From Lachnospiraceae bacterium UBA3863 (GTDB taxonomy: Bacteria > Bacillota > Clostridia > Lachnospirales > Lachnospiraceae), in contig DGGX01000072.1 of the NCBI GenBank assembly GCA_002392385.1, forward strand, positions 223 to 7,797: DNA of 7,575 bases. The letters are read 5' to 3'. Both the position numbers and the translations under genes were made by a program. Shown piece by piece: positions 1 through 6,624 of the stretch (positions within the stretch are counted from its first letter, which is position 1; every line of letters starts with the position of its first letter). The notes beneath the pieces are model-generated. The model saw only the letters and a list, made by a program, of their open reading frames with translations, was not told the DNA's origin and ran no database searches.

Positions 1-369
1 GATGAGATCAATATCCTGCAGGCTACCTATGAAGCCATGCGGCTGGCTGTGGCCGGCCTGAAAAAGGCTCCTGCCGTTCTTGTAAACGACGCGGTCACTA
101 TTCCGGGGATCGATCTTCCCCAGGTGCCGGTCATCAAGGGAGACGCCAGGTGCATATCCATCGCCGCGGCCTCCATTCTGGCCAAGGTGACCAGGGACCG
201 GTATATGGAAGAGATGGACGGCGTCTATCCCCAGTACGGTTTTGCCGGGCACAAGGGATACGGAACGGCCCAGCACAGGGACGCGATCCTGCAGTACGGG
301 CCGTGCCCCATCCACAGAAGGAGCTTTCTGACCAGGATCCTGGAAGACAGGGACGCACAGACACAGTGA
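1..369 (+). CDS. rnhB: Ribonuclease HII, C-terminal part (5' end outside window)
   Basis: RNase HII cuts the RNA strand of RNA-DNA hybrids and starts removal of single ribonucleotides left in DNA. The frame is open from base 1, so the gene begins upstream; 122 residues are visible. They start at the conserved [13 protein letters not shown] segment and run through [21 protein letters not shown] and [14 protein letters not shown] to [11 protein letters not shown], all hallmark stretches of bacterial RnhB. Two of the four acidic metal ligands of the family fall in this part: Asp30 of the visible fragment (in VNDAV, bases 88-90) and Asp66 (in KVTRD, bases 196-198). The other two (the N-terminal Asp-Glu pair) would lie upstream. 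An ATG at 37 is internal to the conserved domain and is not the start. The stop is followed at once by yraN, a common pairing, so the two are probably co-transcribed. Confidence 0.96.
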   Translation, partial: DEINILQATYEAMRLAVAGLKKAPAVLVNDAVTIPGIDLPQVPVIKGDARCISIAAASILAKVTRDRYMEEMDGVYPQYGFAGHKGYGTAQHRDAILQYGPCPIHRRSFLTRILEDRDAQTQ

Positions 370-390
370 GAGGAGGCCGGCAGACAGGGC

Positions 391-795
391 TTGACAGGAT
401 ACAGCAGAGGAGAGTCGGAAAGAGAGAGCAGAAGAGAGAACAGGCGCAGGGTGGGGACCTCCCAGGAAGAGGCAGCCGCCGCCATGCTGCGCAGGCAGGG
501 CTACGAGATCCTGGAGCACAGCCACCGCAACCGGGGCGGGGAGATCGATCTCATCGCCCGGGACCCGGCAGGCGTCCTGGTCTTTCTGGAAATCAAATAT
601 CGCAGGGACAGCCGTCTCTATGATCCTCTGGAGGCGGTGGACATAAAGAAACAGCGCCGCATCAGCAGAGCGGCGCTGTGGTATTTCCGGGAACAGAGGC
701 TGCCTGTGGAGACGCCCTGCCGTTTCGATGTGATCGGGATCAGCGGCGACGGGAGGGTGCGGCATATCCGCAATGCCTTCCCCTATATGCCCTGA
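391..795 (+). CDS. YraN/UPF0102 family nuclease-like protein
   Basis: This is a member of the UPF0102/YraN family, small proteins with a PD-(D/E)XK endonuclease-like fold whose cellular role is poorly defined. Family signatures are clear: QEEAAAAMLRRQGYEIL (residues 25-41), RGGEIDLIARD (48-58), VFLEIKYR (64-71) and CRFDVIGI near the C-terminus. Likely active-site residues are Glu26 or Glu27, Asp53, Glu67 and Lys69. The start is uncertain. TTG at 391 follows AGGAGG at 371-376, but with a long 14-base spacing. It adds about 20 Arg/Glu/Ser-rich residues that I do not recognise as conserved. A GTG at 451 would begin just before the conserved GTSQEE region but has no clear ribosome site. The rnhB stop lies 21 bases upstream of the TTG, and rnhB-yraN neighbourhood is common in bacteria. 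The gene ends 7 bases from the end of the convergent prs gene. Confidence 0.9.
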   Translation: MTGYSRGESERESRRENRRRVGTSQEEAAAAMLRRQGYEILEHSHRNRGGEIDLIARDPAGVLVFLEIKYRRDSRLYDPLEAVDIKKQRRISRAALWYFREQRLPVETPCRFDVIGISGDGRVRHIRNAFPYMP

Positions 796-802
796 GGCCG
801 GA

Positions 803-2038
803 TCAGAACTCGGCCTGTTCGACCAGCTTCATATCGGTGTCGTTGGACTCGCCCATGCCCGCTGCCTTCAGGATCCGGTGGATCCGGTCGGTGGGTGTGC
901 GCATATTGGTGAGGGTGGCGTCGTGGTTGGTGGCGTCGATGATGGTGGCCATGTAGCGGGACATCTCCGCCTGGGCGAACCACTTGCGGTCGGCCAGCTC
1001 CGGCGGCTGATAGGTCAGGTCCGTGGTGACGCAGCAGTCGAACCAGCCGTTCTCATAGGCCTCGTCAAAACGGTCCAGGCCGTCGGTGAAGAGACCGAAG
1101 GTGGTGCAGAGGAAGACGCGCCGCGCGTGCATGTTCTCCTTGAGCTGGCGGGAGGTGTCCAGAATGCTGCCGCCGGAGGAGATCATGTCGTCGATGATGA
1201 TGGCGTCCTTGCCGCCCAGATCCGTGCCCAGGAATTCGTGGGCCACGATGGGGTTCTTGCCGTTGACGATCCGGGAATAGTCCCTTCTCTTATAGAACAT
1301 GCCGGTATCCGCGCCGATCACGTTGGCAAAATAGACCGTGCGCGCCAGGGCGCCTTCATCGGGGCTGATGACCACCACGTGGTCCTTGTCCACCACCAGG
1401 TCCGGGACAGCCTTCATGAGGGAGTGGAGGAACTGGTAGGGTGTCGTGAAATTGTCAAAGAAGAGAAGCGGGGAGACGTTCTGGATCCGGGGATCGTGGG
1501 CGTCGAAGGTGATGAAATTGTCGATGCCCATGTCGGCCAGCTCCTTGAGCATGAGAGCGCCGTCGAGAGATTCCCGTCCGCTCCTGTGGTGCTGACGGCC
1601 TTCATAGAGGAAGGGCATGATGACGTTGAGACGGCGGGCCTTGCCGTTGATGGCGGCGATGACGCGCTTGAGGTCCTGGAAATGATCGTCCGGGGACATG
1701 TGATTGGTCATGCCGAACATCTCATAGGTGAGGGACCAGTTGGTGACATCGGTCAGGATGTAGACGTCCTTGCCGCGGGCGGATTCCTGCAGGATGGCCC
1801 GTCCCTCGCCGGTCATGCAGCGGGGGAGTTCCACGGGAAGCCGGTAATCTTCTTTATAATATCCCTCGTAAACGGGGGATTTCTGACCGGTCTCGTGTCC
1901 GGCCTTACGGAAATCCCGCAGGCAGGCGTTGACCTTCTCGCCCATCTTCTCCGCGGAGGGAAGAACGATGAGGGCCAGCGGGGCCGCGGGCAGGTTGTTC
2001 TGTTCCAGTTTTTCGTGGACCTTGTCCAAAGAGGCCAT
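803..2038 (-). CDS. prs: Ribose-phosphate pyrophosphokinase, long divergent PrsA-like form
   Basis: The protein is predicted to transfer pyrophosphate from ATP to ribose 5-phosphate, making PRPP for purine, pyrimidine, NAD, histidine and tryptophan synthesis. It has 411 residues against about 315 for the classical enzyme. The whole fold can be followed: GKDVYIL (89-95), the flexible-loop motif RQHHRSGRES (148-157; RQDRK type in classical Prs), FDAHDPRIQN (178-187) where His181 matches the catalytic His of the classical DLHA motif, SPDEGALART (225-234), KRRDYS (250-255), and the PRPP-binding loop IIDDMISSGGSI (281-292; classically VDDIIDTAGT). Extra length lies in the N-terminal 90 residues and near the C-terminus. 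The ATG at 2038 is chosen because AAGGAG (2044-2049 on this strand) sits 5 bases before it. An upstream in-frame ATG at 2122 would begin only about 7 bases after the predicted transcript start. A ribose-phosphate role is inferred from motifs; a second classical prs elsewhere in the genome cannot be excluded. Confidence 0.88.
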   Translation of the reverse strand: MASLDKVHEKLEQNNLPAAPLALIVLPSAEKMGEKVNACLRDFRKAGHETGQKSPVYEGYYKEDYRLPVELPRCMTGEGRAILQESARGKDVYILTDVTNWSLTYEMFGMTNHMSPDDHFQDLKRVIAAINGKARRLNVIMPFLYEGRQHHRSGRESLDGALMLKELADMGIDNFITFDAHDPRIQNVSPLLFFDNFTTPYQFLHSLMKAVPDLVVDKDHVVVISPDEGALARTVYFANVIGADTGMFYKRRDYSRIVNGKNPIVAHEFLGTDLGGKDAIIIDDMISSGGSILDTSRQLKENMHARRVFLCTTFGLFTDGLDRFDEAYENGWFDCCVTTDLTYQPPELADRKWFAQAEMSRYMATIIDATNHDATLTNMRTPTDRIHRILKAAGMGESNDTDMKLVEQAEF

Positions 2039-2043
2039 AGATT

Positions 2044-2049
2044 CTCCTT
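2044..2049 (-). promoter_or_regulatory. Ribosome binding site fixing the prs start
   Basis: Read on the minus strand this is AAGGAG, 5 bases before the ATG whose first base is 2038. It decides against the longer reading frame opening at 2122, whose extra 28 residues look like untranslated leader. Confidence 0.8.
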
Positions 2050-2050
2050 C

Positions 2051-2068
2051 GGCCGGACGGTTCCGGCC
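2051..2068 (-). promoter_or_regulatory. GC-rich hairpin in prs leader, abutting the ribosome site
   Basis: GGCCGGA and TCCGGCC form a perfect 7-bp stem around a 4-base loop. The hairpin ends one base before the AAGGAG of prs and lies inside the predicted leader of about 90 bases. No T run follows, so it is not an intrinsic terminator. It could affect ribosome access or transcript stability. The structure is seen in the sequence; the role is inferred. Confidence 0.4.
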
Positions 2069-2135
2069 CTGTGCGTATACATGCTGCTGCCGCGGAATGC
2101 CCTGAAAAAAGCACGGCGGCATTTTTGTCCTATCT

Positions 2136-2164
2136 ATTTTATAGGTTCAGCGTCAGATTGACAA
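2136..2164 (-). promoter_or_regulatory. Predicted sigma-A promoter of prs
   Basis: On the minus strand TTGTCA (2159-2164) and TAAAAT (2136-2141) are separated by 17 bases, each matching five of six consensus positions. Transcription would start near 2129, giving a leader of about 90 bases before the ATG at 2038. Confidence 0.65.
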
Positions 2165-2176
2165 GGGCTCTGACGC
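2150..2176. repeat. 8-bp inverted repeat enclosing the prs -35 box
   Basis: GCGTCAGA (2150-2157) and TCTGACGC (2169-2176) are exact reverse complements separated by 11 bases. The -35 box of the predicted prs promoter lies between the arms. A dyad in this position could be a repressor site; it does not resemble a binding site that I recognise. It may also be chance in GC-rich sequence. Confidence 0.35.
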
Positions 2177-2204
2177 AGGGAGTCTTCAGAAGCGGAAAAA
2201 TCTG

Positions 2205-2233
2205 TTGGAGCAGGCGCCCGGTTGTGCTATGAT
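2205..2233 (+). promoter_or_regulatory. Predicted sigma-A promoter of der
   Basis: TTGGAG (2205-2210) and TATGAT (2228-2233) are separated by 17 bases, and a TG one base upstream of the -10 box (2225-2226) makes it an extended -10. Transcription would start near 2240, about 40 bases before the der ATG, and probably continues into plsY. Confidence 0.7.
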
Positions 2234-2278
2234 GGTACTCAAAGCCCGGCGGGAGACCGTCTGCGGAGGTTATAATAT

Positions 2279-3616
2279 ATGGCAAGAAGAAAGAATAAGC
2301 CGGTGGTGGCCGTTGTGGGAAGGCCCAATGTGGGCAAGTCCACCCTTTTCAACGCCCTGGCCGGCCGCAAGATCGCGATCACCGAGGACACCCCGGGTGT
2401 CACCCGTGACCGCATTTACGCGGACTGCACGTGGCTCAACCACGAATTCACACTGATCGACACAGGCGGCATCGAGCCCGATTCCTCCGATCTGATCCTG
2501 TCCCAGATGCGGGAGCAGGCCCAGATCGCCATCGATACGGCAGATGTCATCCTCTTCATGGTGGACCTCAAGACCGGTCCCGTGGACGCGGACACCAAGG
2601 TGGCGGACATGCTGCGCCGTTCCCACAAGCCTGTGATCCTGGTGGTCAACAAGGTGGACGCCCCTGTGAAGCAGATGGCGGACGTTTATGAATTCTATAA
2701 CCTGGGCATCGGAGATCCCTGGCCGATCTCTTCCGTCAACAAGACCGGCCTGGGCGACATGCTGGATGCCATGGCGGCCCATTTTCCCGATCCCAGGGCG
2801 GGAGAGGAAGAGGACGACGCGGTCTATGTGGCCATCGTCGGCAAGCCCAATGTGGGCAAGTCCTCCATCATCAACCGGCTGATCGGAGAGAACCGTGTCA
2901 TTGTCTCGGACATCGCGGGCACCACCCGCGACGCGGTGGATACCCGCGTGCGCCACGACGGCAAGGATTATGTCTTCATCGACACGGCCGGTCTGCGCCG
3001 CAAGAACAAGATCAAGGGAGACCTGGAGCACTACATGATCCTGCGCACGGTGGGTGCCGTGGAGAGAGCGGATATCACTGTCCTGGTGATCGACGCCGCG
3101 GAGGGGATCACGGAGCAGGATGCCAAGATCGCGGGCATCGCCCACGACCGGGGCAAGGCTGTGATCGTGGCCGTGAACAAATGGGACCTGGTGGACAAGG
3201 ACAACCACAGCGTCAAGCAGTTCACCGACAAGATCCGGAACGTCCTCTCTTTCCTCAACTATGCGGAGATCATGTTCATCTCCGCGGAGACGGGGCAGAG
3301 GCTGGTCAAGCTCTACGACGTGATCGACATGGTGAGCGCCAACCAGAACATGCGGATCCAGACCGGCGTCCTCAACGAGATCATCAATGAGGCCTGCGTG
3401 CTGCAGCAGCCGCCCTCGGACAAGGGCAAGATGCTCAGGATCCTTTATTCCACCCAGGCCGGCGTCAAGCCGCCGACCTTCGTTCTGTTCGTCAATGACA
3501 AGGAGCTGATGCACTTCTCCTACCAGCGGTATCTGGAGAACCGGATCCGGGAGGCCTTCGGATTCCGGGGCACACCGCTGAAGTTCATCATCCGGGAGCG
3601 GGACAGGAAACAGTAA
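2279..3616 (+). CDS. der: GTPase Der (EngA), 50S ribosome assembly factor
   Basis: Der is an essential GTPase with two GTP-binding domains in tandem and a C-terminal KH-like RNA-binding domain, needed for maturation of the large ribosomal subunit. All parts are present in 445 residues, a normal length. Domain 1 has the P-loop GRPNVGKS (14-21), DTGG (61-64), NKVD (124-127) and a G5-like ISSVNKTGLGD. After an acidic linker (EEEDD, about 176-180), domain 2 has GKPNVGKS (188-195), DTAG (235-238), NKWD (300-303) and ISAETGQR. The KH-like domain covers about 353-440 and ends in FRGTPLKFIIRER. The start ATG follows GGAGG (2265-2269) at 9 bases. The two P-loops share an exact 19-base repeat (2323-2341 and 2845-2863), as expected from the duplicated motif. 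plsY follows after 54 bases with no terminator seen, so the two are likely one transcript. Confidence 0.98.
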   Translation: MARRKNKPVVAVVGRPNVGKSTLFNALAGRKIAITEDTPGVTRDRIYADCTWLNHEFTLIDTGGIEPDSSDLILSQMREQAQIAIDTADVILFMVDLKTGPVDADTKVADMLRRSHKPVILVVNKVDAPVKQMADVYEFYNLGIGDPWPISSVNKTGLGDMLDAMAAHFPDPRAGEEEDDAVYVAIVGKPNVGKSSIINRLIGENRVIVSDIAGTTRDAVDTRVRHDGKDYVFIDTAGLRRKNKIKGDLEHYMILRTVGAVERADITVLVIDAAEGITEQDAKIAGIAHDRGKAVIVAVNKWDLVDKDNHSVKQFTDKIRNVLSFLNYAEIMFISAETGQRLVKLYDVIDMVSANQNMRIQTGVLNEIINEACVLQQPPSDKGKMLRILYSTQAGVKPPTFVLFVNDKELMHFSYQRYLENRIREAFGFRGTPLKFIIRERDRKQ

Positions 3617-3670
3617 TCGCGGCAGGCAGAACGCGTCAGCCGGCACAGACGCCGGAAAAGGAGGAACATT

Positions 3671-4342
3671 ATGACGATCGTTTACAGGCTCATCTGTCTT
3701 TTGATCGGATACTGCTTCGGCATGATCCAGTCGGCCTATATCCTGGGCAAGATGCGCGGGATCGATATCCGTGACTATGGCAGCGGCAACGCCGGCACCT
3801 CCAACGCCATCCGCGTGATGGGCACCAAGGCCGGCCTGATCGTCTTCCTGGGCGACATGCTCAAGAGTCTGGCGGCCCTGCTCATCACCGGGGCCATTTT
3901 CGGCAGACTGACGCCCGACCTGGTCTATGTCATGAAGGCGTGGGCTTTTGCCGGTGTGGTGTTGGGACACGATTATCCCTTCTACATGCATTTCAAGGGC
4001 GGCAAGGGCGTCGCCGTCATGGCGGGCTACGTCATCGGCTTCCACCCGGCCTTCCTGCCGGTGGCCCTGTTGCTCTTCATCGTGCCTTATCTCAAGACAC
4101 GCTTCATCTCTCTGGGATCTCTGATGGTGTACGGCGGCACCTTCGTCTGCCTCATTATCTTCGGCCAGCTGGGCCTGTTCGCGCCCACCGCCCAGGGACA
4201 TCTCATCGAGATCTATCTGATCCAGGGCCTGCTGACCTTTATGGCCTTCTATCGTCACCGTGAGAATCTGGGGAGACTTATGCGCGGCGAGGAGAGACAG
4301 ACCCACCTGTTCAAAGAGAACAGCGAGAAGCTGAAGAAGTGA
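3671..4342 (+). CDS. plsY: Glycerol-3-phosphate acyltransferase PlsY
   Basis: PlsY is an integral membrane enzyme that moves the acyl group from acyl-phosphate to glycerol 3-phosphate, the first acylation step of phospholipid synthesis. The 223-residue protein is hydrophobic, with several predicted membrane spans (about 3-25, 52-77, 85-100, 113-141, 146-170 and 178-194). It carries the three family motifs: SGNAGTSNAIR (38-48), GHDYPFYMHFKGGKGVA (99-115, the glycine-rich phosphate site) and RHRENLGRLMRGEE (195-208). Motif 1 reads GTSN where many homologues have GATN. A charged tail of about 15 residues follows motif 3. GGAGG at 3660-3664 is 6 bases from the ATG. A short 5-bp hairpin (CCGGC/GCCGG, 3640-3655) lies just before it. 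der-plsY-gpsA is a common Gram-positive order; here gpsA is replaced by the ilv cluster. Confidence 0.97.
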   Translation: MTIVYRLICLLIGYCFGMIQSAYILGKMRGIDIRDYGSGNAGTSNAIRVMGTKAGLIVFLGDMLKSLAALLITGAIFGRLTPDLVYVMKAWAFAGVVLGHDYPFYMHFKGGKGVAVMAGYVIGFHPAFLPVALLLFIVPYLKTRFISLGSLMVYGGTFVCLIIFGQLGLFAPTAQGHLIEIYLIQGLLTFMAFYRHRENLGRLMRGEERQTHLFKENSEKLKK

Positions 4343-4394
4343 TCCTGCACAGGACCTGCAGCACAGTCAAGAAATTACGGAAACGGCGGTTTAT

Positions 4395-6023
4395 ATGAAC
4401 GGAGCGGATGCCATTGTCAAGAGCCTTCAGAAGGAAGGCGTGGAGTATATTTTCGGCTACCCGGGCGTCGCCATCAGTCCTTTCTTCAACAGTATTCTGG
4501 GGACAGACATCCGCACGATACTGGTCCGGCAGGAGCAGAACGCGGCCCACGAGGCCAGCGGCTATGCCCGGATCTCCGGAAAGGTGGGCGTGGCCGTGGT
4601 GACCAGCGGCCCCGGTGCCACCAACCTGATCACCGGGATCGCGACAGCCTTTGCCGACAGCGTCCCGCTGGTCTGCATCACCGGCCAGGTGGACAGCTCT
4701 ATCCTGGGAAGCGACGGGTTCCAGGAGGCGGATATCTCCGGGGCCTGCGAATCCTTCGTCAAGTACAGCTATATCGTGCGGTCAGCCGCGGACATTCCGC
4801 GCATCATCAAGGAGGCCTTCCACATCGCGTCGACCGGGAGAAAAGGTCCGGTCCTCATTGATGTGCCCCAGGACGTGCAGATGAAGACCATCAGCCGGTT
4901 CGAGTATCCGGATGAGGTGAACCTGCGCACCTATAAGCCCACGGTGGAGGGACACGCGGTACAGATCCGCAGGGTCATGTCCGAGCTGCAGAAGGCCGAA
5001 AGACCCCTTCTGTGCGCGGGCGGCGGCGTCCATCTGGCCGGCGCCTCCGCGGAGGTGCGGACATTCGCCGAGAAGTACGGGATCCCCGTGGTGACTACCA
5101 TGATGGGTCTGGGGACCATCCCCACCCGCCATCCGCTCTTCTACGGCATGGTGGGCAACAACGGCACGCCCTGCGGCAACCGGGCCATGCAGGAAGCGGA
5201 TATGGTCCTGATGGTGGGCGCCCGCGTCGCGGACCGAAGCATACGCCAGCCGGAGCTGGTCATGGGCGACAAGGTCCTGGTCCACATCGATGTGGATCCC
5301 GCCGAGATCGGCAAGAACGCCGGCCCCACCGTTCCTCTGGTTGGAGACATCGCCTCCATCTTCCGGGAGTTCAACCGCCGGGAGCTGGAGCTGAATTTCG
5401 ACGAATGGAACGACAGGCTGAAGACCTACAGAGAGCAGGCTGTCGCGAACAGGAAAGCGGCGGCGGACCGGGAACGCGGTGATCATGTGGATCCCGCTGC
5501 CTTCGTGCGTCAGCTGTCCATGGCCATGGCGCCGGATGCCGTCTATGTGGCCGATGTGGGACAGAATCAGCTGTGGTCCTGCCAGAATGTGGTGATGCGC
5601 GAGGGCCGTTTCCTCACCAGCGGCGGCATGGGCACCATGGGCTATGCCGTGCCCGCGGCTCTGGGCGCCAGACTGGCCGCCCCGGACAGACAGGTGGTTG
5701 CGGTGTGCGGAGACGGCGCCTTCCAGATGACCATGATGGAGCTGGCCGTCCTGCAGCAGTACGGCATCTCCGTCAAGATCGTGGTCCTGCGCAACAACGT
5801 CCTGGGCCTGGTCCGCCAGCATCAGCACTACGCCTACAAGGACCGGTTCTCCGGTGTGGACCTGGGCACCCTTCCCGACCTTGAGAAGCTGTCCCAGGCC
5901 TACGATATTCCCTATATGCGGATAGAGACAGCCGGTGAGACAGAAGACAGGATCAAGGCTTTTCTGGCGGAGGATAAGACCATGCTTCTGGAGGTCCTGA
6001 TCGATCCGGAAGAGACTGTCTGA
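4395..6023 (+). CDS. ilvB: Acetohydroxyacid synthase large (catalytic) subunit
   Basis: This thiamine diphosphate enzyme joins pyruvate-derived hydroxyethyl to pyruvate or 2-ketobutyrate, starting valine/leucine and isoleucine synthesis. The 542 residues show the usual three domains. The N-terminal domain has FGYPGVAI (20-27), catalytic Glu47 in RQEQNAAHE, SGPGATNLITGIATA (71-85), ITGQV and FQEADI (109-114). The central FAD-type domain has GGGVHLAGAS and GARVADR (275-281). The C-terminal domain has GTMGYAVPAALGA (413-425) and the cofactor motif CGDGAFQM to RNN (438-468). Several usual AHAS residues differ: Val25 (second Gly of GYPGGA), Asn255-Asn256 (Met-His in GMHG), Val278-Ala279 (Phe-Asp in FDDR), and His476 in place of the Trp of VRQWQ. 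The core catalytic Glu and the metal site are intact, so it should be active. The ribosome site is weak (GGCGG, 4385-4389). It starts 52 bases after plsY with no promoter or terminator visible between. ilvN1 follows after 17 bases. Confidence 0.95.
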   Translation: MNGADAIVKSLQKEGVEYIFGYPGVAISPFFNSILGTDIRTILVRQEQNAAHEASGYARISGKVGVAVVTSGPGATNLITGIATAFADSVPLVCITGQVDSSILGSDGFQEADISGACESFVKYSYIVRSAADIPRIIKEAFHIASTGRKGPVLIDVPQDVQMKTISRFEYPDEVNLRTYKPTVEGHAVQIRRVMSELQKAERPLLCAGGGVHLAGASAEVRTFAEKYGIPVVTTMMGLGTIPTRHPLFYGMVGNNGTPCGNRAMQEADMVLMVGARVADRSIRQPELVMGDKVLVHIDVDPAEIGKNAGPTVPLVGDIASIFREFNRRELELNFDEWNDRLKTYREQAVANRKAAADRERGDHVDPAAFVRQLSMAMAPDAVYVADVGQNQLWSCQNVVMREGRFLTSGGMGTMGYAVPAALGARLAAPDRQVVAVCGDGAFQMTMMELAVLQQYGISVKIVVLRNNVLGLVRQHQHYAYKDRFSGVDLGTLPDLEKLSQAYDIPYMRIETAGETEDRIKAFLAEDKTMLLEVLIDPEETV

Positions 6024-6040
6024 ATGAGGATGTACATACT

Positions 6041-6529
6041 ATGAAGAGAATCTATTCCGTACTGGTGGAAAACCGCGCGGGTGTCCTCTGTAAGGTAGCC
6101 GGCCTGTTCTGGCGCCGCTGCTTCAATATCGAATCTCTGGCCGTCGGCGAGACCGACGACCCGCAGGTCTCCAACATGGTCATCGTCTCGAGCGGCGACC
6201 GCCGGACCCTGGAGCAGATCGAAAAACAGCTGAACAAGAAGCTGGACGTCATCAAGGTCAAGACCTTCGATGAGCGCGAGAGCATCAACCGGGAACTTAT
6301 GCTGATGAAAGTCCGCTTCAACAAGAGCAACCGCAAGGATATCATGGAGATCTGCGAGATCATGGGCGCGTCCATCGTGGATATGTCCAGAAATGTCCTC
6401 ATGATCCAGATGTGCGACACCCCCGAGCGGGTCCGCCTCTTCCTGGATGTGATGAAGGGACAGAGCATCGTGGAGATCTCCCGCACAGGCACCCTGGCGC
6501 TGACCAAATGCGCCGAGGCCAAGGCCTGA
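6041..6529 (+). CDS. ilvN: Acetohydroxyacid synthase small (regulatory) subunit, first copy
   Basis: The small subunit raises activity of IlvB and lets branched-chain amino acids inhibit it. This 162-residue protein has an N-terminal ACT domain (about 3-75: SVLVENRAGVLCKVAGLFWRR, FNIESL, EQIEKQLNKKLDVIKV) and the C-terminal small-subunit domain (about 84-153: RELMLMKV, SIVDMS, ISRTGTLAL). The residues matching the valine-site positions of E. coli IlvH are kept: Asn11, Gly14 and Asn29. Unusual are Trp24 and Cys27 in GLFWRRCFN, where most members read GLFSRRGYN, and a cysteine-containing C-terminus in place of the usual RTG-x-x-x-x-x-RG ending. It begins 17 bases after ilvB with GAGGA (6026-6030) 10 bases before the ATG, so ilvB and this gene are almost certainly one transcript and the proteins probable partners. 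It is clearly different from the second copy at 6694-7203. Confidence 0.94.
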   Translation: MKRIYSVLVENRAGVLCKVAGLFWRRCFNIESLAVGETDDPQVSNMVIVSSGDRRTLEQIEKQLNKKLDVIKVKTFDERESINRELMLMKVRFNKSNRKDIMEICEIMGASIVDMSRNVLMIQMCDTPERVRLFLDVMKGQSIVEISRTGTLALTKCAEAKA

Positions 6530-6601
6530 AGCATGCCGCTGCGCTGAATCCAGGGCCTGAAGCACGCCCCGTGCCGACTCGTCCCAGAGAAGGAGAGAGT
6601 G

Positions 6602-6624
6602 AATGTCCGCAGCAGGCGGACATT
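6602..6624 (+). terminator. Hairpin after ilvN1: weak intrinsic terminator or operator
   Basis: AATGTCCGC (6602-6610) and GCGGACATT (6616-6624) form a perfect 9-bp stem with a 5-base loop; two G-T wobble pairs can extend it. The following bases are TGACTTTC, a poor T tract, so termination may be partial. The right arm ends on the first base of the -35 box of the next promoter, so the same dyad could bind a regulator. The inverted repeat is certain; the role is inferred. Confidence 0.55.

Noticed and set aside
761..791. 7-bp inverted repeat GGCATAT/ATATGCC at the end of yraN as a terminator for prs
   Set aside because: The loop is 17 bases, the arms lie in yraN coding sequence, and no T run follows on the minus strand.
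2039..2122. 28-residue N-terminal extension of prs
   Set aside because: The extension has no family similarity and would start about 7 bases after the predicted transcript start, while AAGGAG is well placed before the ATG at 2038.
773..2161. 462-codon open frame on the plus strand, opposite prs
   Set aside because: It is the antisense shadow of prs. Its sequence is rich in His, Gly, Val and Asp with no recognisable domain, while the opposite strand encodes a full enzyme with a ribosome site and promoter. GC-biased third positions keep the antisense frame open.
2323..2863. Exact 19-base direct repeat (2323-2341 and 2845-2863)
   Set aside because: It encodes the P-loop of each of the two GTPase domains of Der, so it reflects the duplicated motif and similar codon choice, not a mobile or regulatory repeat.
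2270..4306. 678-codon open frame on the minus strand across der and plsY
   Set aside because: It is long only because it shadows two GC-rich genes. The translation is Asp/His/Gln-rich without family motifs, and it runs antisense to complete GTPase and acyltransferase motifs.
4343..4394. Possible terminator between plsY and ilvB (CTGCA/TGCAG, 7-base loop)
   Set aside because: The stem is only 5 bp and there is no T run, so it is too weak to call.
4782..5828. 348-codon open frame on the minus strand inside ilvB
   Set aside because: Antisense shadow of ilvB with the same His/Gly/Asp-rich composition and no domain; ilvB motifs are complete on the plus strand.
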